Virus record (IMG/VR): IMGVR_UViG_3300033149_006154
Coordinates: 1-47,589 of that record
Direction: 5' to 3' (one strand)
From: a virus
DNA length: 47,589 bases
Below, one piece after another: positions 1 to 7,267 of the stretch. The notes beneath the pieces were generated by a model. It was not told where the DNA came from. It saw nothing but the letters and a program-made list of their open reading frames with translations, and searched no databases. The position numbers and the translations under genes are program-made. Position 1 is the stretch's first letter. Every line of letters begins with the position of its first letter.

Positions 1-28
1 AGGCAGAAGAAACACGATGCCCGCATTG
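1..28. repeat. Terminal direct repeat, left copy (circle junction)
   Basis: The first 28 bases are identical to the last 28 bases of the window (47562-47589). An exact end overlap of this size is what an assembler leaves when it closes a circular or circularly permuted genome. The repeat contains the start codon of the ASCH gene at position 17, so genes run continuously through the junction. Confidence 0.9.
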
Positions 29-388
29 AACTTTCAGGGACGGTTCGCCCCACTCGTGGAATCGGGCGAGAAGACGCAGACCATCCGCCCGCCACGGAAG
101 CGGCCTATCTGCGCAGGGGATACGCTGCACCTCTACACCGGGATGCGAACGCGGGCTTGCCGGAAGCTGGGGGAGGGGCTCTGCTATATGGTCAGCCCAA
201 TAACCGTAACGGCAGACTGCTGTTATCTGTACGGATTCCTCGTGAGTAATGTTCGGGCCGAGCGAATCGCTCAGCGTGACGGCTTCGGTTCATGGCGCGA
301 ACTGGCCGCGTGGTTCAAGGCGCAATACGGCCTGCCTTTCAATGGAGTCGTGATTCGGTGGGAGATGCGGAATGCTATACGCGACTAG
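17..388 (+). CDS. ASCH-domain protein
   Basis: This 123-residue protein carries an ASCH-type fold signature: a GEKTQTIRP stretch near residues 18-26, a DTLHLYTGMRT strand near 35-45, and a C-terminal WF-x7-LPF-x-GVVIRW segment. ASCH proteins are small beta-barrel proteins of the PUA-like superfamily proposed to bind RNA; they are common in phages and their exact role is rarely known. The ATG at 17 is preceded by a good AAGGAGG in the circularised sequence. Across the junction the frame is also open upstream, back to a GTG at 47476 in a methyltransferase remnant, so a longer fused product is possible. The next gene starts within its 3' end (372). Confidence 0.75.
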   Translation: MPALNFQGRFAPLVESGEKTQTIRPPRKRPICAGDTLHLYTGMRTRACRKLGEGLCYMVSPITVTADCCYLYGFLVSNVRAERIAQRDGFGSWRELAAWFKAQYGLPFNGVVIRWEMRNAIRD

Positions 389-617
389 AGACGGAAATGG
401 CGAACGAGTTCTCTGGACCGGCAAGCCGGAACTTCAGCTGGACGGCACGTGGGACCTTCCCGCCACACGCAACGGAACGTTCATTTCTGAAACGGATGCC
501 GATATTGTCCGCGCCATCTTCCCCAAGGGCCTCAGGCCCGGTGACTGCGTAAAAGTCGGGCGATTGTCGGTAGTGCGGCGCATAGAGAAGGAGAAGCGAA
601 ATGTTATGGGCGAGTAG
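372..617 (+). CDS. Small protein, paralogue of the next gene
   Basis: This is an 81-residue protein of unknown function. It overlaps the end of the ASCH gene and has a GGGAG ribosome-binding site about seven bases before the ATG. It begins MLYATRDGNG and contains AIFPKGLRPGDCVKVGRL. The following gene begins MLWASRDSDG and contains AIFPRGVKPGQCVKVGRL, so the two are a tandem duplicate. The only clear features are a Trp-rich N-terminal half and the conserved PG(D/Q)CVKVGRL segment. No membrane segment or catalytic motif is visible. Confidence 0.7.
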   Translation: MLYATRDGNGERVLWTGKPELQLDGTWDLPATRNGTFISETDADIVRAIFPKGLRPGDCVKVGRLSVVRRIEKEKRNVMGE

Positions 618-831
618 AGATTCAGATGGGTTTCCCGCGCTGTGGCTGCACAAGCCGACGTGGAATGCGCGCATTGAAGGCTGGGACTATAATCCGCACT
701 CAGAGAGCACAGAGTCATGGTGGGGGAAAGAAAAGTACAAGCTGTTTTCCGCCATATTCCCCAGAGGCGTGAAACCTGGCCAGTGCGTAAAGGTGGGACG
801 GCTGCCGATTGTGGGAAAGGCGAAGAAATGA
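601..831 (+). CDS. Small protein, paralogue of the preceding gene
   Basis: This 76-residue protein is the second member of the tandem pair that starts at 372. Both share the MLxAxRD start, an internal Trp-containing region and a conserved AIFP(K/R)G(L/V)(R/K)PG(D/Q)CVKVGRL block. An AAGGAG ribosome-binding site lies just upstream of the ATG, inside the end of the first copy. Divergence in the middle region suggests an old duplication rather than an assembly error. The function is unknown. Confidence 0.7.
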   Translation: MLWASRDSDGFPALWLHKPTWNARIEGWDYNPHSESTESWWGKEKYKLFSAIFPRGVKPGQCVKVGRLPIVGKAKK

Positions 832-893
832 GTCACACTGAGAAAATGTATCTTCCGCGGCGTTGCTCGGCCCAGCAAGGAGAGGGAGACGGG

Positions 894-1172
894 ATGGGTA
901 CAGACCGCGATGATGTCGTGAGGCTTCACGAGGCGCTCACAAGGCTTCAGGACGCCCAATGGGCGCGCCTCATGGACCGGCGGGCGGCAGGCTACACGGG
1001 TTGGGACAATCCCCGCGACGTGCCGGATGAGGCGCTGATCGCGCGCTTGCGCGAAAACGCAGAGCGCCTGTCGGCGTCCGTTCGTGGCGTAGAATGGTTC
1101 GAGGCGGTTGTGGACATCGCGAACTTCGCGATGTTCCTGTGGTATCGAGAGCGGCATCGCCTGCCGTTCTGA
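894..1172 (+). CDS. Small helical protein, possibly MazG-like
   Basis: A 92-residue, mostly helical protein. The start at 894 follows an AAGGAG about 11 bases upstream. A start at 828 that overlaps the previous stop as ATGA would add 22 residues and cannot be excluded. The core contains RRAAGYTGWDNP followed by a long helix and WFEAVVDIANFAMFLWYR. The acidic, Asn-containing DIANFAMFLW helix resembles the last helix of all-alpha nucleotide pyrophosphohydrolases (MazG/dUTPase-like) found in phages. This is only a resemblance, because the full metal-binding EExxE set is not evident. Confidence 0.55.
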   Translation: MGTDRDDVVRLHEALTRLQDAQWARLMDRRAAGYTGWDNPRDVPDEALIARLRENAERLSASVRGVEWFEAVVDIANFAMFLWYRERHRLPF

Positions 1173-1264
1173 GGCCGCCGGCTTCACTTCAGCAGCGAAA
1201 GGGAGGCAGGGAGCGGGAACAAGTGTGAATGCGGACCGGCCCGCACCGAAAGGAGCGAGATATC

Positions 1265-1390
1265 ATGGCCCGAAATGCACGCGGACGACGAGACGGCACG
1301 GGACCCTACAAGGGTTCCTACCAGCGGTCGAAGTTCGGTATTGGCCGCCGACGCCAGGCGGGGCAGAAATGCCCGAAGCGAAAGCGGTGA
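1265..1390 (+). CDS. Small basic Gly/Arg-rich protein
   Basis: A 41-residue, strongly basic protein starting MARNARGRRDGTGPYKGSY and ending in GRRRQAGQKCPKRKR. It has a clear AAAGGAG ribosome-binding site eight or so bases before the ATG, and it overlaps the next gene by 22 bases in another frame. The GxGPYKGSYQRS and GRRRQAG blocks look like a conserved small phage protein, but I know no function for it. The charge suggests nucleic acid or ribosome contact (inference only). Confidence 0.6.
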   Translation: MARNARGRRDGTGPYKGSYQRSKFGIGRRRQAGQKCPKRKR

Positions 1391-1704
1391 AGGGGCGCAT
1401 CAGGCCGGCAAGCCTCGGTTGGGTCACCTGGGGCACGGGCGTGGAGGTCCTTACCCGTCGGCTCTGCGGCGGCTGCCAGGAACTGAAGCGCCGCCTGCGC
1501 GAGGCGGGCATCCCTTTCCGAGAACTGGACATAGATAGTGTGGACGGCCTTGCCGCGTGGGCCTACTACGGCGCGCCAGCGGTCTCGCCCGCCGTGGCGA
1601 TTGACGGGCGGCTGATAGACAGGGACGGAGACGTGGATGCCCTGTTCGAGGAGGTAGTGCGGGCCGCAGGAGGGCCGATAAATGCCGCGAATGAGCGTAG
1701 GTAG
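1369..1704 (+). CDS. Glutaredoxin/thioredoxin-like protein
   Basis: This 111-residue protein looks like a small glutaredoxin. A beta strand (VEVLTRRLC) leads into a CGGC redox motif at residues 33-36, followed by a helix (ELKRRLREAG), a strand (FRELDID), and an AVSPAVAIDG segment holding the expected cis-proline before the last strand. Such phage proteins reduce disulfides or supply electrons to ribonucleotide reductase. No reductase gene is present here, so the partner is probably from the host. The ATG at 1369 lies inside the end of the preceding small gene, and its own end overlaps the methyltransferase start. Confidence 0.7.
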   Translation: MPEAKAVKGRIRPASLGWVTWGTGVEVLTRRLCGGCQELKRRLREAGIPFRELDIDSVDGLAAWAYYGAPAVSPAVAIDGRLIDRDGDVDALFEEVVRAAGGPINAANERR

Positions 1705-2419
1705 CCGAGTTACTGTTCGGCAGGCGGATGCGCTGGAGTTCCTTGATGAACTCCGCGACGAAGGAGTGCGACCAGGCTTGCTCCTGACTGACCCGCCGTA
1801 TTGGAGTCTGGACAAGTGGCGCTCGATGGGAACGACGACCCGCCTACGCGGACACCGCGACCCGGAACGACGAAAGGGATGGTTTCCGACGATTGACCGG
1901 GAGTACCTGTGGGAGTTTCTCTGCGCGCTCCCGCACGTGCTGGCGGACGACGCGCACGTGTACATGTTTGCGGACCATGAGGTGATGCCGATTATCCTGG
2001 GCTACGTGCGCGAGTCGGCGCTGAACGAATATTTCACGTACTCCAAGCCGCTGGTGTGGGACAAGGTGCATCCCGGCATGGGATATCACTGGCGCGCGCA
2101 GGTCGAGTACATCGTGTTTCTGTGTGCGGGGAAACGGCGATTGAACCACCTGGGTTGGCCCGATGTCCTGCGAGAGTCACGCCTGAAGGGAAAACGGTAC
2201 TATCCTACCGAGAAGCCGGTGCCACTGTTGCGGCGGTTGATTGCGAACAGCAAGAGGGACGGCGACATTGTGTTGGACCCGTTCTGCGGGAGCGGTTCGA
2301 CAGGCGTGGCGGCGGTCGCCGAGGGGCTTGGGGCGATTCTCTGTGACATTTCCACCGAGGCTATTGCGCGGACACGCGAGCGGCTTTTGGCGGACCTGTT
2401 CGAGAGGGCTGGAGTATGA
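1682..2419 (+). CDS. DNA N6-adenine methyltransferase (beta class)
   Basis: A 245-residue S-adenosylmethionine-dependent DNA methyltransferase. The catalytic DPPY motif is at residues 37-40, and the cofactor-binding FCGSGSTG is near 201-208, close to the C-terminus. That motif order is typical of beta-class amino-methyltransferases, and DPPY favours N6-adenine as the target. A YYPTEKPVPLLRRLI segment precedes the cofactor motif, as is usual in this family. AGGAGG lies shortly before the ATG. No cognate restriction enzyme gene is recognised, so this is most likely an orphan enzyme that protects phage DNA from host restriction (inference). Confidence 0.9.
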   Translation: MPRMSVGSRVTVRQADALEFLDELRDEGVRPGLLLTDPPYWSLDKWRSMGTTTRLRGHRDPERRKGWFPTIDREYLWEFLCALPHVLADDAHVYMFADHEVMPIILGYVRESALNEYFTYSKPLVWDKVHPGMGYHWRAQVEYIVFLCAGKRRLNHLGWPDVLRESRLKGKRYYPTEKPVPLLRRLIANSKRDGDIVLDPFCGSGSTGVAAVAEGLGAILCDISTEAIARTRERLLADLFERAGV

Positions 2420-2583
2420 GGGAGAACATCGTCGAACTCTTGGTGGACGTTGGTGACTTCCTTTGGCGGGAGGCGATGGAAGGCGAGAACGCGACCGCGC
2501 GCGAACTGGCAAGAAGGCGCACAAAGAATTACCGCTCTTCGAAAGGAGAAGATGAAAATGGCATCCGAAAAGACTTACATTGA
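2416..2583 (+). CDS. Small protein coupled to the methyltransferase
   Basis: A 55-residue protein whose ATG overlaps the methyltransferase stop as ATGA, an arrangement used throughout this genome. It starts MRENIVELLVDVGDFLWREA and then becomes charged and basic. Its end overlaps the start of the next gene in another frame. The amphipathic N-terminus and coupled start support a real gene, but there is no recognisable domain. Confidence 0.45.
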   Translation: MRENIVELLVDVGDFLWREAMEGENATARELARRRTKNYRSSKGEDENGIRKDLH

Positions 2584-2953
2584 ACCCGCCGACGAGGAAG
2601 GCGAGGAGCCCAAATACGAGTCGCCAATCAAGAAGCCTCTTTGCGACAAGCCTGATTCTCTCATCCGAGAGATGGTCTACCTCGCAGAGGCTCAGGAGCA
2701 TTGGCGGCGTATAGTGCGCTGGTCCGAGGGCGTAATGACCTATGGTGCGTCGAAGGTGTGCCACTTCGCGCGAAAGGCCCTCCAGGTCTGCGACACGCGA
2801 CTGTATGAAGCGAGCAGAGCCCTCGCCCGCCAGGGCTTCAGGCCCTGTCACAAATGCGGGGGAAGTGGTGTCTTGTCCTACGCTGACGCCACGCTCGCCG
2901 CTTGCCGCTGCTACGAGTGTGGTGGCAAAGGCTACGTGAAGAAGGAAGATTGA
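2558..2953 (+). CDS. Helical protein with DnaJ-type zinc finger
   Basis: A 131-residue protein. I chose the ATG at 2558 because AAGGAG sits nine bases upstream; the ATG at 2552 would be too close. An acidic start is followed by a helical module (AEAQEHWRRIVRWSEG, then KVCHFARKALQVCDTRL). It ends with two CxxCxGxG knuckles, CHKCGGSG and CYECGGKG, of the kind that bind zinc in DnaJ. The same module occurs at 47085-47474, and its helical half recurs at 3062-3523. No J-domain is present, so this is not a full chaperone. The function is unknown. Confidence 0.75.
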   Translation: MASEKTYIEPADEEGEEPKYESPIKKPLCDKPDSLIREMVYLAEAQEHWRRIVRWSEGVMTYGASKVCHFARKALQVCDTRLYEASRALARQGFRPCHKCGGSGVLSYADATLAACRCYECGGKGYVKKED

Positions 2954-3061
2954 GGCCGACGCTCGGGCTCTGGGCAGGATGGCGTGGCCCCCTTACCGAA
3001 GGGGGTCGGGACTCCCTGGGCCTGCTCAGGGCCACGCGGACTCGGGAAAGGAGGTTCTATA

Positions 3062-3523
3062 ATGAAGGATGTGGGGAAGTTTCGCTGCGGTGGATGCGGA
3101 ACCACCTACGAAGGCCCTAGTTATCGCCGGATTCGGCTTCAGTTGGTCGTCAAGGACCTCGAAACCGGCCAGTGGGAGGAGGAATGGCGCGCCGGCTTCG
3201 TCTGCGAGAGGTGCTGGCCGGGGGTCGCACGAATGGCGAAAGCCTTGACCTCGGGGCCGTCGCCTTCCGTCTGTGATGCAAAGCCCGAAAAAGAGGCGGG
3301 GGGCGGCGATGCCCCCGACGATGCCAGAGACGCCGAAGGTGCCGAACCAAGCCCGGGTAACCCGCTCTCGAAGATAGCTTGCCTTTGTAAGGCCGCCAAC
3401 CAATGGAAACGCCTGGCGTCCTGGGCAGAGGGCGAATCGCTCGACGTTTTTTTGCTCGCGCGGGCGGCTCAAAAGGTGTGCGAGAAACATCTGCGGAAAT
3501 CGGTCATGGAGTTGCGGGAATAG
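3062..3523 (+). CDS. Zinc-ribbon protein with shared helical C-terminus
   Basis: A 153-residue protein with an AAAGGAGG ribosome-binding site before the ATG. The N-terminus has CGGCG near residue 8 and CERCW near residue 50, which fit a four-cysteine zinc ribbon. A low-complexity acidic/Gly linker follows. The C-terminal helical part (CLCKAANQWKRLASWAEG then AAQKVCEKHLRKS) resembles the helical module of 2558-2953 and 47085-47474, so this gene combines a different zinc unit with a shared helical unit. The function is unknown. Confidence 0.7.
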   Translation: MKDVGKFRCGGCGTTYEGPSYRRIRLQLVVKDLETGQWEEEWRAGFVCERCWPGVARMAKALTSGPSPSVCDAKPEKEAGGGDAPDDARDAEGAEPSPGNPLSKIACLCKAANQWKRLASWAEGESLDVFLLARAAQKVCEKHLRKSVMELRE

Positions 3524-3567
3524 GGCCGGCGGGTCTGCCGACGCCGCGCTCACGTGGAGGGCCGACA

Positions 3568-3963
3568 ATGCCGCGAATCAGCGCAGAAGCCCTACGCCTG
3601 GCTGGCTACGAACTTCGGGACGGGGTTTTTGTCAAGTCCGTGACTCGCCGGACAGGTCGTGGACGCCCGCACAAAAGCGAGTTGGAGGCCATACGGGCCG
3701 CTACACGGGCCGTAGGGGGCGAGGCGTGGGTCCTGCACCAGGTCGGGCGTCTCAGGGGCTCCAGCGGCCTCCCAGACGCCTTCTTGACGTTCCCCAGGGT
3801 GGGGAAGGCGATTTGGTTCGAGGTAAAGGTCCCTGGCGACCGCCTGCGGCCCGCGCAATGGGCCTTTATCGAGGCGGCCGCCAGGTGTGGGCAGGGCGTC
3901 CTGGTCGGCGACGCCCGAGTTCTTATCGGCTGGATGGCTCGCGTTGGCCTCGTGACAGAGTGA
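3568..3963 (+). CDS. VRR-NUC domain nuclease
   Basis: This 131-residue protein matches the VRR-NUC branch of the PD-(D/E)XK nucleases: GLPDAF with the catalytic Asp near residue 70, FEVKVPGD with Glu85 and Lys87, and RPAQWAFIEAA with the usual Gln near 97. VRR-NUC proteins cut branched or flapped DNA and are often stand-alone in phages, where they may act in replication or recombination. GGAGG precedes the ATG. It is the last gene of the rightward accessory unit and meets the leftward unit tail to tail with only 11 bases between the stop codons. Confidence 0.85.
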   Translation: MPRISAEALRLAGYELRDGVFVKSVTRRTGRGRPHKSELEAIRAATRAVGGEAWVLHQVGRLRGSSGLPDAFLTFPRVGKAIWFEVKVPGDRLRPAQWAFIEAAARCGQGVLVGDARVLIGWMARVGLVTE

Positions 3964-3974
3964 GCACATGAGTA

Positions 3975-4418
3975 TCAGAAGCCCTCGCATTCCCACCCTC
4001 TGGCCAATTGCCAGGCCGCCGTGTGCATCAGGAGGCGGTGTGCCAGTTTGTCGGCATACTGCTGGAGCGCCTGCAAGATGGGATTGTCGTGGTTCTCCAG
4101 TAGTTCGTATGCCTGGAAGAGCCAGCAGTCGAGGGCCTTGAGCAAGTTCAACGGCTTCACCCGGACCCGCTTCATCTTGGGGGCTTTCTTCACGTCGGCG
4201 TAACCGTATGCTTCCTCAACTGCGCGGACGTTCATCTCGAACAGGGCTTGCAGAAGCCACTGCTCGATTTCGGCCCTCTCGTCCTCTGATGCCTCTCGCC
4301 AGCCGGGCAAGAGTATCTCGGGCGGCCAGGGGGCGCTCTTGCCCCCGTCGGAGAGGGCCTGGACCAAGCCGCTGACAATCATCCGAAACGTTGATTCCTT
4401 GCAGATGTAGACACCCAT
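3975..4418 (-). CDS. Small protein, paralogue of 4422-4862
   Basis: A 147-residue protein at the promoter-distal end of the leftward unit. It and its upstream neighbour are related: both start with M(G/S)xxxCxExTFxxIVxGL, have LF(E/D)(M/I)NVxAV in the middle and LKALDC(W/F) followed by a YA(D)xLAH block near the end. Related sequences are widespread in phages, but no activity is established that I can name. No membrane segment is visible. The convergent rightward gene ends 11 bases away. Confidence 0.7.
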   Translation of the reverse strand: MGVYICKESTFRMIVSGLVQALSDGGKSAPWPPEILLPGWREASEDERAEIEQWLLQALFEMNVRAVEEAYGYADVKKAPKMKRVRVKPLNLLKALDCWLFQAYELLENHDNPILQALQQYADKLAHRLLMHTAAWQLARGWECEGF

Positions 4419-4421
4419 ATC

Positions 4422-4862
4422 TCACTCCCATCCTGGCGTCGCGTCCCACTGCGGCAACCGGTGAACGATGCTGTGCGCGAGTTCGTCGGCGTACCGCTCC
4501 AGCTCGGCAACGAGGGCCTGATTCGTCCACTTGGTGCTCTCGCACGCCTGGTAGATGAAGCAATCCAGAGCCTTCAGGAATATCATCGGGGTTATCGGTA
4601 CCTTCTTTACCTTCGGCCGGGCGCTCGGAATCATATCCTTTGCGTCGTCGCCGTAGCGCTCCCGAACCGCCGCCACATTGATGTCGAACAGGGTGTTTAT
4701 CAGATAATAGGCGGCCTCGCGCTTTTGTGCCTCGGTCATTTCGTTCCAGTAATCAGCAGGCAGGGGCGGCGGAGGGTACTTACCGGACGTGTCCTGACGC
4801 GCCTCTATCAGGCCGGTCACAATCCGCTGGAACGTAATCTCACTACAGACGAACGCGCTCAT
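4422..4862 (-). CDS. Small protein, paralogue of 3975-4418
   Basis: A 146-residue protein, the second member of the pair with 3975-4418. Shared signatures are the start MSAFVCSEITFQRIVTGL, the block LFDINVAAVRERYG, and FLKALDCFIYQACE. The ATG overlaps the serine recombinase stop as ATGA, so translation is probably coupled. The Tyr/Asn/Arg-rich middle and the DCxxYQ(A/S)CE motif are typical of a common but uncharacterised phage family. Confidence 0.75.
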   Translation of the reverse strand: MSAFVCSEITFQRIVTGLIEARQDTSGKYPPPPLPADYWNEMTEAQKREAAYYLINTLFDINVAAVRERYGDDAKDMIPSARPKVKKVPITPMIFLKALDCFIYQACESTKWTNQALVAELERYADELAHSIVHRLPQWDATPGWE

Positions 4863-5560
4863 TCTCCACTCCTTTCTGCGTGTCGTTTAAGAATTCGATG
4901 GACAGTAGCGGGGTACCACCGCTGGCGTCCGCGGAAGGGGACGCCGTTCTCTTCCATGTACCGCGCGATTTTCCGACAGCCCATGCCGCCGCGCCTCAGC
5001 ATAATCATGCGCTGGAGCGCCATCTGCTCCTCGGGGTTCTCGATGAGCATCGCCGGGTCGTCCGGGTCGCGCTGGAACCCAAAAGGCGGCCGGTCGCTCA
5101 TGCGCCGCTTCTGGGCCTGGTACCGAAGCATCGCCATCTTGGTTCGTTGTGCGATGATTCGCCGCTCGTACTCCGCCAGGGCGGCCAAGATTTGCCGTGT
5201 CATGCGGGCAGCCGGGTCGTCATCTTCACCCACGTGATGTTGAACGGCTTCCAACCTGGCCCGTTTCTGCTTTATCTGGCGGATAATCGTCTCACACAGC
5301 AGGACGTTCCTCGCCAGGCGGTCCAGGTGCGACACGATGAGCACGCGCCCCGGCCGCAGGTCATCAACTGCGGCCCACAGGCCCGGGCGCTCTGCATCAT
5401 CGCCTGACAACGCCTCATCGGTGTAGGTGGCGACGACCTTGTATCCCTTTTGGCGTGCGTACTGCTTACAGGCCGCAATCTGGTTGGCGATACTCTGTGA
5501 ATTCGCGGCATCCGGGCGGTCACTGAACCGCGCGTAGATTATCGCCTCGGTTTTCCGCAT
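4859..5560 (-). CDS. Serine recombinase (resolvase/invertase family)
   Basis: A 233-residue serine recombinase. The catalytic core starts IIYARFS with the nucleophile Ser13 and Arg11, followed by QIAACKQYARQKGY, a DEALSG loop, and SHLDRLARN with the expected arginines. The second part (RPPFGFQRD through GCRKIARYMEENGVPF and a final VHRILKR) is a short recombinase-type DNA-binding region; the zinc ribbon and coiled coil of large integrases are missing. The ATG at 5560 fits the family start. It could integrate the genome, resolve dimers or invert a segment. No att site can be assigned from one sequence. Confidence 0.9.
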   Translation of the reverse strand: MRKTEAIIYARFSDRPDAANSQSIANQIAACKQYARQKGYKVVATYTDEALSGDDAERPGLWAAVDDLRPGRVLIVSHLDRLARNVLLCETIIRQIKQKRARLEAVQHHVGEDDDPAARMTRQILAALAEYERRIIAQRTKMAMLRYQAQKRRMSDRPPFGFQRDPDDPAMLIENPEEQMALQRMIMLRRGGMGCRKIARYMEENGVPFRGRQRWYPATVHRILKRHAERSGE

Positions 5561-5643
5561 CTTCCTTATCGCCTCGAAGAACAGAACCAGATTACCAGCA
5601 CGCAGACAAGCCAGGCCAGAGGGCCGACGACGTAATCCTGCAT

Positions 5644-6117
5644 CTACCATCTCCACTGGCAGTTCTCGATTTCCTTGGCTTTCTTATAGGTCTCGCCGTA
5701 GGTGCCCTTCCAGGCGTTGAGAACCGCTTCCAGGTGCACCAGGATTCTCATTTGCTGGGCGCGGGGCAGCCGCCGCAATTCGTCTTTGGCATGGCGGTAC
5801 GGCACCGACCAGTGGAGCAAGGCGGCCAGGTAGAAGGCCCGCTTTCCGCGCCGCCCGCTTGTGCTGGGCCAGTTTGCAGCGGCGTTCGCCGCCGAAGCGT
5901 ACATGGCACCGTAATCGCCTGCCAGGATGCTGACCAACACTCCCCGCAACGAGGTGGGGCCTTTGCGAAGGGCCGCCGCAAAGGCAGCCCTTCGTTCCTT
6001 CCGCTTTTCAAGCGGGGCCTGATATGCTTCCCGCTCTCGCTTCCTGATGTCCACGGTCACGCGCGCCAGGTCAATCGGCGATACCGGCAGGCGCTTTCCC
6101 TTCCATTTCCTTCTCAT
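5644..6117 (-). CDS. Basic helical protein of unknown function
   Basis: A 157-residue, strongly basic and probably helical protein that begins MRRKWKGKRLPVSPIDLARV. It overlaps the upstream DUF932-like gene by four bases, which suggests coupled translation. The region RRGKRAFYLAALLHWSVPYRHAKDELRRLP has conserved-looking aromatic residues but matches no domain I recognise. An 83-base stretch without an assigned gene separates it from the recombinase. The charge would suit nucleic acid binding, as inference only. Confidence 0.65.
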   Translation of the reverse strand: MRRKWKGKRLPVSPIDLARVTVDIRKREREAYQAPLEKRKERRAAFAAALRKGPTSLRGVLVSILAGDYGAMYASAANAAANWPSTSGRRGKRAFYLAALLHWSVPYRHAKDELRRLPRAQQMRILVHLEAVLNAWKGTYGETYKKAKEIENCQWRW

Positions 6118-6890
6118 ACTGTCGCTCCCAGTTCTGCGAGTTTCCGGGTCGCTCCCGTAATCGCCTGGAATTGGCGACGGGGCGCAACGGTCTTGGCGAC
6201 AAAGGTGACAGCGTTCAGCACGTTCCAGGCGGTGGTGTCGCCGTTCCCACGGAATTCCTCGAAGCGCGGTTCGTGCAATTCGTCGAGCGCCTTCCCGAGA
6301 TGGGTCGCCGTGATAGCGCCCTCTCGGTACAGGTTCGCCAGAACGTCATGGGCCTGTTCGTAGGACAGCCGGGTCGCGCGGAGCCTGGTAACGGTCCCGG
6401 CGATACCCCGAGCGCTCGCCAGCCACCGGTCCATGGCCTCGTTGAGGGCCACATCCAGATCGAGGCCGGTGGTATGGCGGCGGCGGAGCACGAAACTACC
6501 GGTGATCACGCCGTTCTCGCAAATAAACACTCGCGCGCCGACGGAGAGCGTCACCGCGAACCGCGAGTCGTTTGAATTGCGGACCCCGATGCTGTACCCC
6601 ATGCCGTCGGATTTCAGGTCGGGCAACAGCAGCCTCTGCTGGACCTCGGGCGGTATCTCCAGGTCCAGCCCGCCATAGAGCACGTGGCCATTCGCACTCA
6701 CGGCCCAGGTCTCGCGTCTGACCTCGATGTTTCGCCGCTGCACGGCTTCGATAAGACGGTTCGCCAGGACGTGGTGATGCAGCGGTTGCCACCGGGTTCC
6801 CTTCGTGTAACGCCCCGGCTCAGGTGGCTCGAAGCGGGGCAGTTCCTCGCGTCCGACAAAGCGTCCACGACTGGCAGAGATGGAAAGCAT
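6114..6890 (-). CDS. DUF932-like phage/plasmid protein
   Basis: A 258-residue protein with the hallmarks of the DUF932 family found on phages and plasmids: an aromatic/Pro start (YTKGTRWQPLHHHVL), a central IGVRNSNDSRFAVTLSVGARVFICENGV strand-rich block, a long helical segment, and a terminal TTAWNVLNAVTFVAK. The family has no settled biochemical role. The start at 6890 follows GAGGAGTGGAG. It lies upstream of a basic protein and the serine recombinase in the same unit. Confidence 0.75.
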   Translation of the reverse strand: MLSISASRGRFVGREELPRFEPPEPGRYTKGTRWQPLHHHVLANRLIEAVQRRNIEVRRETWAVSANGHVLYGGLDLEIPPEVQQRLLLPDLKSDGMGYSIGVRNSNDSRFAVTLSVGARVFICENGVITGSFVLRRRHTTGLDLDVALNEAMDRWLASARGIAGTVTRLRATRLSYEQAHDVLANLYREGAITATHLGKALDELHEPRFEEFRGNGDTTAWNVLNAVTFVAKTVAPRRQFQAITGATRKLAELGATV

Positions 6891-6965
6891 CACTCCACTC
6901 CTCACGCGGGTCCCTGAAAAGCCCTCACCCGCCCCGCGCGAACGGGCAAGGGCATCTCTCTTCAC

Positions 6966-7265
6966 TTATGAACGACCGTTGTCATCGGCGCTCTCTTTTT
7001 CGGCCAGGTGGGCTTCCTTCGCTCGGACCCACCGCTTGCCGGTCTTTGAGCGGTAGACCCTGAATTCATGGGGCTTGTACTTCAGGCGGATTACCGCCAG
7101 GACGTTCTCAGCCTGCTCTTCAGAGCACTGCAATTGAACCGCTCCGCCGTCGATGCGGTCCGGCTCTGCCTTGACGATTATCCTGTTCGGCACGAGCGGG
7201 CCTATCAGGACCTGCGAGAGAATGGGGTCTTTGGTCATATCCGCGACATTGATTGCGTACAGCAT
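6966..7265 (-). CDS. Small protein of unknown function
   Basis: A 99-residue protein starting MLYAINVADMTKDPIL, with a strong GAGGGAG ribosome-binding site. The centre reads as alternating beta strands (RIIVKAEPD, GAVQLQCSEEQAENVLAVIRL, HEFRVYRSKTGKRW), suggesting a small alpha/beta domain. It ends in charged residues. Nothing identifies its role. It sits between two other small genes of the leftward unit. Confidence 0.65.
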   Translation of the reverse strand: MLYAINVADMTKDPILSQVLIGPLVPNRIIVKAEPDRIDGGAVQLQCSEEQAENVLAVIRLKYKPHEFRVYRSKTGKRWVRAKEAHLAEKESADDNGRS

Positions 7266-7267
7266 CT

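Noticed and set aside
3960-3976. Terminator between the converging units
   Set aside because: The stops are only about 11 bases apart and no stem followed by a T-run is visible there.
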